From positions 1 to 64,000 of the forward strand of contig JAAYEJ010000031.1 in the NCBI GenBank assembly GCA_012728835.1: a stretch of DNA of 64,000 nucleotides. The letters run 5' to 3'. Below, one piece after another: positions 27,266 to 36,738 of the stretch. The stretch is from Candidatus Brocadiaceae bacterium. GTDB lineage: Bacteria > Planctomycetota > Brocadiia > SM23-32. Each line of letters begins with the position of its first letter. The first letter of the stretch is position 1. The notes beneath the pieces are model-generated. The model worked only from the letters and a program-made list of their open reading frames with translations. It did no database searches and had not been told where the DNA came from. A program made the translations under genes and the position numbers.

Positions 27266-28378
27266 ATGGGAACAGCCGTCTGTGCCGTTACGTCCCGCGC
27301 GGACATGGGCCGGTTCATCCGCTATCCCCTGGCCCTCTATGCGGACGCCCCCCTGTTCGTCCCCCATCTTCTGAGCGAACGCAAGCGGTTCTTCGGGCCG
27401 TCCAACCCCCTGTTCGCGTTCACCGAGGTCTGCTACCTGCTCGCGCGCGACGATTCGGGCCGCCTGGTCGGCCGCACGTCCGCCCACGTCAACCGCCGGC
27501 ATAACCAGTACTGGGACGACCGCACCGGGTTCTTCGGGTTCTTCGAGTGCGAGCGGGACGCCGGCGTCGCACGGGCGCTGCTGGCCGGGGCGGAGGACTG
27601 GCTGCGTGCCCGGGGCATGGACGCGGTACGGGGGCCCCTGAACTTCTCGACCAACGAGGAGTGCGGGTTCCTGGCAGAGGGTTTCGACCGGCCGCCGTCG
27701 TTCATGATGCCGTATACGAAGCCCTACTACCCGGACCTGATGGCCGAATGCGGCTATCGGGGGGCCATGGACCTGGTCGCCTACGAGTACGACCGCCAGG
27801 GGGCGATCCCCGAACGGGTGGCGCGCTACGCCGACCGGGCGGCCCGGGCCGGGGCCGTCGTCCGCCCCGTGGACATGCGTCGCTTCGAGGCCGACGTGCG
27901 GGCCGCCTTCACCGTCTACAACGACGCCTGGGCCCGCAACTGGGGCTTCGTGCCGATGTCGGAGCCGCAGTTCGCCCACATGGCCCGCGAGCTGAAGTCC
28001 ATCGTTGAGCCGTCGTTTGCGTTGATCGCGGAAGTGGACGGGCGGCCCGTCGGTTTTCTTCTGGCCCTGCCCGACTATAACACCGTGCTGAAGAGAATGA
28101 ACGGCCGTCTCTGGCCGCTCGGCATCTTTCGTTTTCTGCTGGCGCGCAGACGGATGCACCGGGTGCGCGTGCTGACGATGGGCGTTGTCCCCGAACTCCG
28201 CCGGCGCGGCATCGAGATGGCGCTCATATACCAGATGTTCAGGAACGGCTACGAGCGCGGCTACGACGAGGGCGAGTTCTCGTGGGTCCTCGAGGACAAC
28301 GTGCTGATGAGGCGCGTTCTGGAACGTTTCGGCGCCCGGGCCACCAAGACCTACCGCATCTTCGAGAAGGCCCTATGA
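27266..28378 (+). CDS. GNAT-like acyltransferase, candidate bacterial ceramide synthase (bCerS)
   Basis: 370 aa. The N-terminus FIRYPLALYADAPLFVPHL, the block GPLNFSTNEECGFLAEGF with PPSFMMPYTKPYY, and a C-terminal GNAT-type fold (VLTMGVVPELRRRGIEMALI, then EFSWVLEDNVLMRRVLERFG) match a family that includes the Caulobacter ceramide synthase, which N-acylates the SPT product. The substrate is inferred from the flanking spt- and reductase-like genes. It begins 35 nt after the spt-like gene and its stop overlaps the next start (ATGA). Identification is from memory of the family pattern. Confidence 0.7.
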   Translation: MGTAVCAVTSRADMGRFIRYPLALYADAPLFVPHLLSERKRFFGPSNPLFAFTEVCYLLARDDSGRLVGRTSAHVNRRHNQYWDDRTGFFGFFECERDAGVARALLAGAEDWLRARGMDAVRGPLNFSTNEECGFLAEGFDRPPSFMMPYTKPYYPDLMAECGYRGAMDLVAYEYDRQGAIPERVARYADRAARAGAVVRPVDMRRFEADVRAAFTVYNDAWARNWGFVPMSEPQFAHMARELKSIVEPSFALIAEVDGRPVGFLLALPDYNTVLKRMNGRLWPLGIFRFLLARRRMHRVRVLTMGVVPELRRRGIEMALIYQMFRNGYERGYDEGEFSWVLEDNVLMRRVLERFGARATKTYRIFEKAL

Positions 28379-29364
28379 AGGTCCTCCTGACCGGTGCGAA
28401 CGGCTTCGTCGGCAGTCACGTGCTCGACGGCCTTCTGGCGGCCGGGCACGACGCCCGCCTGCTGCTGCGAGAGACGTCGAACACACGGTTCATCGCCGAC
28501 CACCTGGCGCGCACGGAGGTTCGCTACGGGTCCCTGGACGCGCCGGAGCCCCTCCGAGGCGCCGTCGCCGGCGTCGACGCCGTGATCCACTGCGCGGGCG
28601 TGACGAAGGCCGCGCGTCGCGCCGCATACCACGCGGCCAACGCCGCCGGTGCGCTCCACGTGGCCGAGGCGTGCAACGCCTCCGAGGCGACCGTGCGGCG
28701 GCTCGTGCTCATCTCCAGCCTGGCCGCCACCGGGCCGGGCACGGTCGAGGCGCCCGCCCGCGCGGACGGCCCGGCCCGCCCCGTCTCCGAGTACGGACGA
28801 AGCAAGCTGGAGGGCGAGCGGCACGTGCGCGAACGCTGCCGCGTGCCGTGGACCATCCTGCGGCCCGCGGCCGTGTACGGGCCGAGGGATCGGGACTTCC
28901 TGCTGGTATTCCGCGGCGTCCGGGGTCGGTTGGTGCCGGTCTTCGGCGGTTCGAAGCCGCTCAGCCTCGTCTACGTGGAGGACCTGGCGGACTGCGTTCT
29001 GCGGGCACTCGACGCCGAGCACGGCGCCGGGGGCACGTATCACGTCGCGCACCCCGATCCCGTCACGCAGCGTGCGTTCATGCGGGCCATCGAGGCGGCC
29101 GTGGGCGCCCGTCCCGTGCACGTACGGGTGCCGGGCCTGGCCGTTACCGCCGCGTGCGCCGCCCGGGGGGCCTGGGCACGCCTGAGCGGCCGGCCGGGCA
29201 TACTGAGCATGGACAAGGCGGCGGAACTGCGCGCGCCCGGATGGGTCTGCGACACGGCGGACGCGGCGCGCGATCTGGGCTTTGAGGCGTCCACCCGGCT
29301 TGCGGACGGGTTGGGCCGCACGGCCGAATGGTACGCGGAGGCGGGCTGGCTGCGGCATGGATGA
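28375..29364 (+). CDS. NAD(P)-dependent epimerase/dehydratase-type enzyme, candidate ceramide reductase (CerR)
   Basis: 329 aa extended short-chain dehydrogenase. NAD(P) motif TGANGFVGSH (residues 6-15), catalytic Ser114/115 in LISSLAATG and Tyr140/Lys144 in YGRSK are present; LRPAAVYGPRDRDF and SLVYVEDLADCVLRAL are typical of the superfamily. In the described bacterial ceramide pathway an enzyme of this class reduces the 3-keto group of ceramide. The assignment rests on position between candidates for bCerS and a PAP2 protein. ATGA overlap with the upstream gene; its stop also overlaps the next gene. Confidence 0.7.
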   Translation: MKVLLTGANGFVGSHVLDGLLAAGHDARLLLRETSNTRFIADHLARTEVRYGSLDAPEPLRGAVAGVDAVIHCAGVTKAARRAAYHAANAAGALHVAEACNASEATVRRLVLISSLAATGPGTVEAPARADGPARPVSEYGRSKLEGERHVRERCRVPWTILRPAAVYGPRDRDFLLVFRGVRGRLVPVFGGSKPLSLVYVEDLADCVLRALDAEHGAGGTYHVAHPDPVTQRAFMRAIEAAVGARPVHVRVPGLAVTAACAARGAWARLSGRPGILSMDKAAELRAPGWVCDTADAARDLGFEASTRLADGLGRTAEWYAEAGWLRHG

Positions 29365-30343
29365 ACACAAGGGCGGGTACCGGCTTGTCGATTGGCTCAC
29401 GCAGGGCTACCTGGCGGTCGTGGCCGCGGGGATCGTGTTGTTCGGGCCCGGGCGGCTGGCGCACTGGCCGCTCTACCTCCTGGCACACGCCGTCGCCATG
29501 GCCCTGGTGCACGGCCTGATCCGCCGGGCGGAGGGGGACGGCCGGCCGGCCGTGCGGTTCGTGCGCGCCTTCTACCCGTTCCTGCTCTACTCCTTCTTTT
29601 ACTCCGAGACCCACCTGCTGGACGATCTGATCGTCACGCGGCATCTGGACGGGGCGTTCATCGACATGGACCAGCGGCTGTTCGGCCGCCAGCTCTGCCG
29701 GGCGATGATGGCGGCGCATCCGCAGGCGTGGGTGGCCGAACTGCTCTACTTCGCCTACTTCTCCTACTACGTCATGGTCTTCGGCGTCGGGCTGGCCCTC
29801 TACCGGCTCCGACCCCGCCGGCACTTCCGGCGGTATGTCACGGTGCTCAGCGTCGTGTTCTACGTCTGCTACCTCACCTACATCGTCCTTCCCGTGATGG
29901 GCCCGCACGGGACGCACGTCGGGGTGGTCTTCTCCGGCACGCTGGCGTCGGTCGGTCCGCTGACGGCTCCCCCGTCCGTCCGGTCGGCGGTGTTCTATCG
30001 GATCATGGTTCGCCTCTACGACCTGGTGGAGCCGGAGGGCGGCGCCGCCTTCCCGAGCAGCCACGTGGCCGTGGCGCTGACGACGCTCTGGTTCACCTGG
30101 ACCCACTTCCGGAAGGTGCGGCTCGCGCACCTGGTGCTCGTCATACTGCTGTGCATCTCGACCGTCTACTGCGGCTACCACTACGCCGTGGACGTCCTGG
30201 GCGGGATCGTCACGGCCGCCCTGTTGGCGCCGGCGGGGCTCTGGATGGTCCGCAGGGCGGAGGCGCGGCAGCGGGGCTCCGTACGCGAGGGCGTGCGCGT
30301 CCCGGCGGCGGCGGGGGCCGGCTGCGGCTCCTCGGACGCGTGA
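29357..30343 (+). CDS. PAP2-superfamily membrane protein (AUR1-like PAP2_3 type)
   Basis: 328 aa, about six membrane segments. Active-site motifs are FPSSHVAVAL (His236) and GYHYAVD (His275, Asp279), giving the His/His/Asp set of PAP2 enzymes. The third motif is the PAP2_3 form (GYHYAVD), shared with AUR1-type inositol phosphorylceramide synthases, rather than the SRxxxxxHxxxD form of simple phosphatases. Members cleave or transfer phosphorylated head groups on lipids. Fourth gene of the operon, so ceramide is a plausible substrate: it could add a head group, or remove phosphate. The actual reaction is not readable from sequence. Confidence 0.8.
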   Translation: MDEHKGGYRLVDWLTQGYLAVVAAGIVLFGPGRLAHWPLYLLAHAVAMALVHGLIRRAEGDGRPAVRFVRAFYPFLLYSFFYSETHLLDDLIVTRHLDGAFIDMDQRLFGRQLCRAMMAAHPQAWVAELLYFAYFSYYVMVFGVGLALYRLRPRRHFRRYVTVLSVVFYVCYLTYIVLPVMGPHGTHVGVVFSGTLASVGPLTAPPSVRSAVFYRIMVRLYDLVEPEGGAAFPSSHVAVALTTLWFTWTHFRKVRLAHLVLVILLCISTVYCGYHYAVDVLGGIVTAALLAPAGLWMVRRAEARQRGSVREGVRVPAAAGAGCGSSDA

Positions 30344-30358
30344 CGGGGCAAAGGCCGT

Positions 30359-31135
30359 TCAGCCGGCCGCTGCGGCGACGGCGCGCGCCATGCCGCGGAA
30401 GATCAGGTCCGATACGTGCCGGGTCCCCGGCTCCGGCAGGGCGCCCAGCAGGAGCGGGGCATCCGTGCCCGTGCAGACCAGCGGCGCACAGTCGCATCCC
30501 GGAAGGTCCCTGTACCGGGCCGCCAGGGCGGTGACGCCGCCGGCACACGCCCAGTAGACGCCGCTTGCGACGGCGCTGTCCGTGTCGGTGCCGACGGCCG
30601 TGGCGGGGACCCGGGGCGTCACGCGCGGCAGCAGGGCGGTGCTTGCGTGCAGCGCCCGGGCGCCCAGGGCGAGCCCCGGCGCGATGGCGCCGCCGGCGAA
30701 GCGGCCTTCGGGGTCCACCAGGTCCACTGTGATCGCCGTGCCGGCCGAGACGACGATGCATGGGGCGCCGGCCTCCTCCCGGGCCGCCAGGGCCAGCAGA
30801 AGGCGGTCGACGCCCACCCGGCCGGGATGGCGCACGAGCGCCGTCAGGGGCACGGCAAGGTCGCGTCCGAAGAACTCCGGACGTGCCCGCGGCTCCAGGG
30901 CCGCCGCGATTGCGCCGTCGGCGGCCGGGCAGACGGACGCAACGAGGCAGCGCAGGCCGCAGGGCAGGTCCGGGGAGGCGAGGGCGGTGCGAAGGCGGTC
31001 CGGCAAGTCCTCTACAGGCCGAGTGGGTACCCGCAGGACCGGCCGGATCGCGTCTCGGGTGATCCAGGCCCCCTTGACGGACGTATTGCCGACGTCCAGG
31101 GCCAGGAGGCATTGTGTTCGGGTCGTCGGGGCCAT
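30359..31135 (-). CDS. coaX: Type III pantothenate kinase
   Basis: 258 aa, first step of coenzyme A synthesis. Phosphate-binding LALDVGNTSVKGAWI at the N-terminus, PGRVGVDRLLLALAA and VSAGTAITVDLVDPEGRFAGGAIAPG are the CoaX signatures. The ATG at 31135 is preferred to a GTG three codons upstream because GAGG lies about 8 nt before it and overlaps the GTG. Divergent from leuS and convergent with the PAP2 gene, 15 nt apart. Confidence 0.93.
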   Translation of the reverse strand: MAPTTRTQCLLALDVGNTSVKGAWITRDAIRPVLRVPTRPVEDLPDRLRTALASPDLPCGLRCLVASVCPAADGAIAAALEPRARPEFFGRDLAVPLTALVRHPGRVGVDRLLLALAAREEAGAPCIVVSAGTAITVDLVDPEGRFAGGAIAPGLALGARALHASTALLPRVTPRVPATAVGTDTDSAVASGVYWACAGGVTALAARYRDLPGCDCAPLVCTGTDAPLLLGALPEPGTRHVSDLIFRGMARAVAAAAG

Positions 31136-31160
31136 GGCTGCCACCTCGGTGCAGGGGGTG

Positions 31161-31169
31161 AGTATACCA
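31161..31169 (-). promoter_or_regulatory. Extended -10 for coaX
   Basis: TGGTATACT on the minus strand (TATACT, 5/6, with the TGn extension), about 25 nt before the start codon. No good -35 is visible. Confidence 0.4.
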
Positions 31170-31270
31170 GACGCCGGGCGGGGGGGCGAGCCGTTTCGCG
31201 GACCGTCGGTGCCCGGGCGGGGAGGCCCGGTGCGGCCCGTTGGGGGGAGCGCGGCCGTGCTCGGCCGCTG

Positions 31271-31327
31271 TCCGTGTTTGTCCGTGTGCGTCCGTGTGCG
31301 TCCGTGTGCGTCCGTGTGTGTCCGTGC
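31271..31327 (+). repeat. Decamer tandem array (TCCGTGTGCG-type) upstream of leuS
   Basis: Six head-to-tail 10-bp units beginning at 31271, 31281, 31291, 31301, 31311 and 31321. All start with TCCGTG; the last four bases vary (TTTG, TGCG three times, TGTG, CCGG). The array ends about 18 nt upstream of the leuS -35. A related array with the same TCCGT core lies before trpS. Confidence 0.9.
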
Positions 31328-31345
31328 CGGGCCGCAGGGGGCGCT

Positions 31346-31373
31346 TTGAACCGGACTGGTCGGCTGCTATAAT
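31346..31373 (+). promoter_or_regulatory. Promoter for leuS-galK
   Basis: Perfect -10 TATAAT (31368-31373) with TTGAAC (4/6) 16 nt upstream. Transcription would begin near 31380, giving a leader of about 45 nt. The decamer array ends just upstream. Confidence 0.7.
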
Positions 31374-31424
31374 TGACGCCTCGGGGTCTCCGCAAGCATC
31401 CTCAGAGGCTGGAGCATCCAAGGG

Positions 31425-34064
31425 ATGGAACAAGACCGTTACGTGCCGGCGCACGTGGAGGCGCATTGGCGGGAGTACTGGGACGGCGTGAGGCTGTTCC
31501 ACTGCGATGACCGCAGTACGCGGCCGGGCTTCTACTGCCTGGTCATGTTTCCGTATCCCTCGGGGGCCCTGCACGTCGGGCACGGGCGGAACTACATCCT
31601 GGGCGACGTCGTGGCGCGCTACAAGCGGATGCGCGGGTTCAACGTGCTGCATCCGATGGGCTGGGACGCCTTCGGGCTGCCGGCGGAGAACGCGGCCATC
31701 AAGCGGGGGCTGCATCCGCGCATGTCGGTGGCCCGCAACGTGGAGATCATGAAGGCGCAGATTCGCGCGCTGGGCATCGGCTACGACTGGGACCGGGAGA
31801 TCAACACCAGCGAGCCGGGCTACTACCGGTGGACGCAGTGGGTGTTCCTGCAGCTCTGGCAGCAGGGGCTGGCGTATCGGCGCGACGCGCCGGTGAACTG
31901 GTGCCCGAGCTGCCAGACCGGCCTGGCCAACGAGGAGGTCGTCAACGGCCTCTGCGAGCGGTGCGACACCGAGGTGGTCGAGAAGGACCTGCCGCAGTGG
32001 TTCTTCAAGATCACGGACTACGCGGACCGCCTGCTGAAGGACCTGGACCTGCTCGGTGCGTGGCCGGAGCGCGTGCGCCTGATGCAGGCGAACTGGATCG
32101 GTCGCAGCGAGGGCGCGCTGGTCTTCTTCAAGGTGGCGCACACGGGCGAGCCGATGCCGTGCTTCACGACGCGGCCGGACACGCTCTGGGGCGTCACGTT
32201 CATGAGCCTGGCCCCGGAGCATCCGGCGATCCCCGGCCTGGTGGCCGGAACGGACTACGAGGAGCCGGTGATGAGCTTCGTCTCCGAGGCCATCGAGCAG
32301 AATCAGGTGGCCCGCTCCTCGGACACGGTGGAGAAGCAGGGCGTCTTCACCGGCCGTCACGTGATCAACCCCGTCAACGGCGAGCGGGTGCCGCTGTGGG
32401 TGGCCAACTACGCGCTGATGGAGTACGGCACGGGGGCCGTCATGGCCGTGCCGGCGCACGACCAGCGCGACTTCGAGTTCGCGGTCAAGTATGACCTGCC
32501 CATCGTGCCCGTCATCCGTCCTGAGGACGCGGAACCGGACGCCGGGGAGATGGCCGAGGCCTACGTGGGGCCGGGCGTCATGGTCAACAGCGGTCCGTTC
32601 GACGGCACGCGCGTGCCCGAGCAGATGCACCGCGTGGTCGAGTACCTCGAAGCCAACGCGATGGGCGAGGCCGACGTGAACTACCGCCTGCGCGACTGGC
32701 TCATCAGCCGGCAGCGCTACTGGGGCGCCCCCATCCCGGTGGTGCACTGCCCGCAGTGCGGCATCGTGCCCGTGCCCGAGGACCAGTTGCCCGTGCTCCT
32801 GCCGGACGAGGTGGACTTCACGCCGCGCGGCAAGAGCCCGCTGGATTTCGTGGAGGATTTCGTCAAGACAACGTGTCCCGCCTGCGGGCGCGAGGCGCGC
32901 CGCGAGACCGACACGATCGCGCAGTGGCTCTGCTCCTGCTGGTACTTCCTGCGGTTCGTGTCCCCGCACGACGAGACGAGGCCGTTCGATCGGGACCTGG
33001 CGGATTCCTGGCTGCCGGTGGACCTGTACATCGGGGGCGTGGAGCACGCCGTCCTGCACCTGCTCTACTCGCGTTTCATCGTCAAGGTGCTGCAGGACGC
33101 CGGGCACCTGGGGTTCGCGGAGCCGTTCCGGGCGCTTTTCACGCAGGGGATGATCTGCAAGCAGAGCCACGTCTGCCGGCGCTGCCTGCGGGTCGTGACG
33201 GACGACCCCAACGTGCGCGAGCCGTGCCGCTGCGACCTGGGCATGAGCCTGGAGCGTCGCCTGCGGGAGGGCGTCGAGGTGCTCTCCAGCGCCGAGAAGA
33301 TGAGCAAGTCCAAGGGGAACGTGGTCACACCGGACCACGTCATCCGCCAGTATGGGGCCGACACCCTGCGGCTCTACACGCTGGCGATCGGGCCGCCGGA
33401 GAAGGACGCCGAGTGGCAGGACAGCGGCATCGTGGGCTACCATCGGTTCCTGAACCGCCTGTGGGATTCGATCGTCGGGCACAGGACGGGATTCGAGGCG
33501 ATCCCCCGGCAACTGCCCGACGCGGGCGGGCTGGCGCCGGAGAGCCGACGCGTCTACCGGCAGGTGCATGCGACGATCAAGCGCGTGACCGAGGACATCG
33601 AGCAGCGGTGGCACTTCAACACGGCGATCGCCTCGGTCATCGCCCTGCTCAACGAGGTCCAGAAGCTTCCCGTGCTCGGAAGCTACGTGGGCACGGAGAC
33701 CGACGAGGAGCAGCGCGACTTCAACCTGTTCCGGTTCGCCCTGGAGAGCATCGTGCAACTGCTGGCGCCGTTTGTGCCGCACGTGGCCGAGGAGCTGTGG
33801 GGCCGCATGGGCAATCCGGCGAGCATCTTCGAGCAGGGATGGCCGGAGTTCGACCCCGAGGCGGCCCGCAGCGAGGAAGTGGAACTGCCCGTGCAGGTGA
33901 ACGGTCGGGTGCGCGAGCGGCTGGTGGTCGAGCGCGACGAAGACGAGGAACTCGTCCGGGAGAAGGCGCTGAGCCTGGAGAACGTGCGGCGCTACGTCGA
34001 AGGCAAGGAACTCGTGCAGTGCGTTGTGGTGCCCAACCGCATCGTGAGCATCGTGGTGCGATGA
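31425..34064 (+). CDS. leuS: Leucyl-tRNA synthetase
   Basis: 879 aa class I synthetase charging tRNA-Leu. HIGH motif is HVGH (50-53) in [15 protein letters not shown] and the KMSKS loop is at 625-629 ([12 protein letters not shown]). A zinc-binding segment ([13 protein letters not shown] with CERCDTE) and the editing domain ([28 protein letters not shown]) are present. The C-terminus carries an anticodon-binding domain and a short VNGRVRERL tail domain. Start ATG at 31425 follows AAGGG. Its stop overlaps galK (ATGA). Confidence 0.98.
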   Translation: MEQDRYVPAHVEAHWREYWDGVRLFHCDDRSTRPGFYCLVMFPYPSGALHVGHGRNYILGDVVARYKRMRGFNVLHPMGWDAFGLPAENAAIKRGLHPRMSVARNVEIMKAQIRALGIGYDWDREINTSEPGYYRWTQWVFLQLWQQGLAYRRDAPVNWCPSCQTGLANEEVVNGLCERCDTEVVEKDLPQWFFKITDYADRLLKDLDLLGAWPERVRLMQANWIGRSEGALVFFKVAHTGEPMPCFTTRPDTLWGVTFMSLAPEHPAIPGLVAGTDYEEPVMSFVSEAIEQNQVARSSDTVEKQGVFTGRHVINPVNGERVPLWVANYALMEYGTGAVMAVPAHDQRDFEFAVKYDLPIVPVIRPEDAEPDAGEMAEAYVGPGVMVNSGPFDGTRVPEQMHRVVEYLEANAMGEADVNYRLRDWLISRQRYWGAPIPVVHCPQCGIVPVPEDQLPVLLPDEVDFTPRGKSPLDFVEDFVKTTCPACGREARRETDTIAQWLCSCWYFLRFVSPHDETRPFDRDLADSWLPVDLYIGGVEHAVLHLLYSRFIVKVLQDAGHLGFAEPFRALFTQGMICKQSHVCRRCLRVVTDDPNVREPCRCDLGMSLERRLREGVEVLSSAEKMSKSKGNVVTPDHVIRQYGADTLRLYTLAIGPPEKDAEWQDSGIVGYHRFLNRLWDSIVGHRTGFEAIPRQLPDAGGLAPESRRVYRQVHATIKRVTEDIEQRWHFNTAIASVIALLNEVQKLPVLGSYVGTETDEEQRDFNLFRFALESIVQLLAPFVPHVAEELWGRMGNPASIFEQGWPEFDPEAARSEEVELPVQVNGRVRERLVVERDEDEELVREKALSLENVRRYVEGKELVQCVVVPNRIVSIVVR

Positions 34065-35251
34065 CGGCCGGGGCGGCGGAGTCCTTCGAACGGGTGTTCG
34101 GCGCGCGGCCGCCGGGGCTGCAGTGCGCCCGCGCTCCGGGCCGCGTGAACCTGCTCGGGGAGCATACGGACTACAACGGGGGGTTCGTCCTGCCCATCGC
34201 CGTCGACCGGGCCGTGCGGGTCTGCTTCCGGGCGGCCGCCGGGCCGGTGCGGCTCTGGTCGGAAGACGCCGGCTCCTGGGCGGCCTTCGAACTGGCGGAC
34301 CTCCGGCCGCCGCCCCCCGGCGGCGGTGCGCCGCCCGGCGACGGCGCGCCCGATTGGGGCGCCTACGCGCGGGGCGTGGCCTGGGCGCTGCAGGAGGCGG
34401 GCCACCGGCTGCGCGCGATCCAGGGGGTGGTGAGCGGCGACGTGCCCATGGGCTCGGGGCTCAGCTCGTCGGCCGCGCTCGAGGTGGCGGTGGGGACGGC
34501 GTTCTGCGCGGCGGCCGGGCTGCAGATCGACGGGCGGGCGCTGGCCCTGGCCTGCCAGCGGGCGGAACACGCGTTCACCGGCGTCCGCTGCGGCGTCATG
34601 GACCAGTTCGCCAGCATCCACGGCCGGTCGGGATGCGCGCTGCTGCTGGACTGCCGTTCGTTGGACTTCGAGGAGGTGCCGCTGGACGCGGCGGCCGTGC
34701 GCGTGGTGGTGTGCAACACCGGCGTGCGGCATGCGCTCGGGCAGTCGGCCTACAACGAGCGTCGGGCGAGCTGCGAGCGGGCGGTGGAGCGGCTGTCGCG
34801 GCGTCTGCAGGGCGTGCGGGAGCTTCGCGACGTCTCGCCGGCCGCCCTGCGTCGGGAGGCGGACGTTCTGGATGCGGTGACCCTCCGCCGCGCCCGGCAC
34901 GTGGTGGGCGAGATCGCGCGGACGGTCGAGGGCGCTGACGCGCTGAGGGTGTGCGATTATGTTCGATTCGGACACTTGATGTTCGAGTCGCACGCCAGCC
35001 TGCGCGACGATTACGAGGTAAGCTGCCGGGAGCTGGACCTCATGGTCGATCTGGCGCGGGGGCGGCCGGGCCTCTACGGCGCGCGCATGGTCGGGGCGGG
35101 GTTCGGCGGGTGCACCGTCAACCTGGTGAGCGCGGAGGCGGCGGGGGAGTTCGCGCGCGCGATGGCGTCCGATTACCGGGCGCGGACGGGCACGTCGCCG
35201 GAGGTCTACGAGTTCCGGGCCGGTGCGGGGGCCGAGGTGCGCGCATGCTGA
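34061..35251 (+). CDS. galK: Galactokinase
   Basis: 396 aa GHMP kinase phosphorylating galactose at C1 in the Leloir pathway. Signature [22 protein letters not shown]-binding [17 protein letters not shown], catalytic-region [12 protein letters not shown] and C-terminal [12 protein letters not shown] are intact. An extended Pro/Gly loop ([13 protein letters not shown]) interrupts the N-terminal domain. Translationally coupled to leuS by ATGA, an unusual partner; no other gal gene is in the window. Confidence 0.95.
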   Translation: MTAGAAESFERVFGARPPGLQCARAPGRVNLLGEHTDYNGGFVLPIAVDRAVRVCFRAAAGPVRLWSEDAGSWAAFELADLRPPPPGGGAPPGDGAPDWGAYARGVAWALQEAGHRLRAIQGVVSGDVPMGSGLSSSAALEVAVGTAFCAAAGLQIDGRALALACQRAEHAFTGVRCGVMDQFASIHGRSGCALLLDCRSLDFEEVPLDAAAVRVVVCNTGVRHALGQSAYNERRASCERAVERLSRRLQGVRELRDVSPAALRREADVLDAVTLRRARHVVGEIARTVEGADALRVCDYVRFGHLMFESHASLRDDYEVSCRELDLMVDLARGRPGLYGARMVGAGFGGCTVNLVSAEAAGEFARAMASDYRARTGTSPEVYEFRAGAGAEVRAC

Positions 35252-35260
35252 GGTGCGGCG

Positions 35261-36487
35261 CTATCGGCGCGCGACCTCGGCCAGGATGCGCACGATCTCG
35301 CCGAGCTGGTGTTCCTGGGTGTACTCCAGGGCGAGCGCGCGGGCGGCCCGGGAGCCGGCCTCGAGGGTCGGCGCGTCCATGTAGTGCTCCAGGAACCCGG
35401 CGAGCTGGGCCGAATCGGAGGGGTCGCGGAGGTAGAGGCCGCTCTGGCCGGGCGTGAGCAGCTCGTAGGCGCCGTTGTGGAGGCTCGTCAGGGCGGGCAG
35501 GCCGCATGCGAGCCCCTCCATGGTCACGTTTGCGCAGGGATCGTAGTAGCTGGGAAGCACCAGCAGGTCGGCGGCCGCGTAATAGGGGGCGGGCGCCACG
35601 GCCCCCACGAAGCGCATCCTGTCGGCCGCGCCGCAGCGATCGGCGAAGGCGCGCGCCGTGCGCTCACGCCCCCGCCCGACCACCAGGGCGTAGACCGGCT
35701 GCGGGGCGTCCTTGCGGGCCAGTATGCCGACGGCCTCGATGAACGTGAAGAGGCCCTTGCGCCGCCAGTCGTGGCCCACGAACACGCCCACCAGCGCGTC
35801 GGGCGGGAGGCGCAGCTCTGCGCGTACGCGCGGCCGGTGCTCCCGGCGAAGCGCCGGGTGGAGACGCGCGCAGTCCGCGCCGTTGTAGACCACCTGCACG
35901 CGCGCCGCCATGGCGGGGTAGTGGCGGGCGATCTCGCGGCGCACCATGTCGGAGTTGGCGATGATGCACCTCGGCCCGGGCGGTGCGTAGAGCCGGTCGT
36001 CGATATGGATGCGCAGCCGTTCGCGCACGCTGAGCGCGCGCGACAGCCGGTTGAACGCCCGTGCGGGCAGGCCGCGGTAGCTTCTCTGGCGCTGGCGCAC
36101 GTACTCGCGCTGAACGCCTCCGCCCGGCCGCACCACGTCGGCGCCCCAGCACTTCTGGTCGCTGAAGGTCACCTCGGCGTCCTCGCGGGCCAGGGCCGCC
36201 CGTGCGGCGCGGGCCAGGGCCAGGTCGCGGAACGCCCGCGGCACCCGGGGCAGCGCCAGCGGCACGATCTGCACGCCCTCGGCGCCCGCCGCCTCCGCGG
36301 CGCCCGCCGCCTCCGCGGCGGCCGGCGCCTCCGCGGCGGCCGGCGCCTCTGCGGCGGCCGCGCGCGCGTCCGGCGTGAGGATGCGCACCTGCACGCCCTC
36401 GGCACGCAGCCGGCGCACGAGGGAGGCCAGGAAGCTCTCGGCGCCGCCGCTGGGCGCGAACTGTTTGCAGGCGATGGATATGCGCAT
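35261..36487 (-). CDS. RfaG-like glycosyltransferase (GT4) with Ala-rich insertion
   Basis: 408 aa GT-B enzyme. N-terminal MRISIACKQFAPSGGAESFLASLV and FSDQKCWGADVVRPGGGVQREY, and C-terminal GHDWRRKGLFTFIEA and YYDPCANVTMEGLACGLPALTS resemble LPS-core glucosyltransferase I (WaaG/RfaG). Between the first beta-strands lies a run of AAAEAP/AAEAAGA units coded by imperfect 18-bp DNA repeats (36281-36360), absent from typical members. It probably adds a sugar to lipid-linked core oligosaccharide. Start is the ATG at 36487, where homology begins. Convergent with galK. Confidence 0.85.
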   Translation of the reverse strand: MRISIACKQFAPSGGAESFLASLVRRLRAEGVQVRILTPDARAAAAEAPAAAEAPAAAEAAGAAEAAGAEGVQIVPLALPRVPRAFRDLALARAARAALAREDAEVTFSDQKCWGADVVRPGGGVQREYVRQRQRSYRGLPARAFNRLSRALSVRERLRIHIDDRLYAPPGPRCIIANSDMVRREIARHYPAMAARVQVVYNGADCARLHPALRREHRPRVRAELRLPPDALVGVFVGHDWRRKGLFTFIEAVGILARKDAPQPVYALVVGRGRERTARAFADRCGAADRMRFVGAVAPAPYYAAADLLVLPSYYDPCANVTMEGLACGLPALTSLHNGAYELLTPGQSGLYLRDPSDSAQLAGFLEHYMDAPTLEAGSRAARALALEYTQEHQLGEIVRILAEVARR

Positions 36488-36545
36488 GGCCGTCCCGAGC
36501 CGGAGGGCACGGCACAGCAGTATCGCCCACGGCCGGGCGCCGTGC

Positions 36546-36655
36546 AAGGGGCGGCGCCCGCCCGTGCAAGGGGCGGCGCCCGCCCGTGTAAGGGGCGGCG
36601 CCCGCCCGCGCACGGGGCGGCGCCCGCCCGTGTAAGGGGCGGCGCGCCCGCGTCG
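36546..36655. repeat. 22-bp tandem repeat, five copies
   Basis: Unit AAGGGGCGGCGCCCGCCC plus GTGC/GTGT. Copies begin at 36546, 36568, 36590, 36612 and 36634; one copy reads CACGGGGCGG instead of the AAGGGG start. Each unit carries a GGCGCC palindrome. It fills the ~250-nt gap between the RfaG-like gene and the dehydrogenase, which are divergent, so it sits in their shared regulatory region. Not CRISPR: no spacers. Confidence 0.9.
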
Positions 36656-36738
36656 CAACTTGACACAACCCCGTCTATGGCGTACGCTTGCGTTTTGTTT
36701 CGCCAACGGTCCGTCTCGTGCGGTTCCGGGAGGCCCCG

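Noticed and set aside
31271-31327. Possible CRISPR or coding microsatellite
   Set aside because: Units are 10 bp with no spacers and precede a promoter. No gene reads through.
30210-33782. Long open frame on the minus strand across leuS
   Set aside because: leuS carries both synthetase signatures and its own promoter on the plus strand; the minus frame is histidine/arginine-rich shadow sequence.
36546-36655. Possible CRISPR array
   Set aside because: Units are contiguous without spacers, and no cas genes are present.
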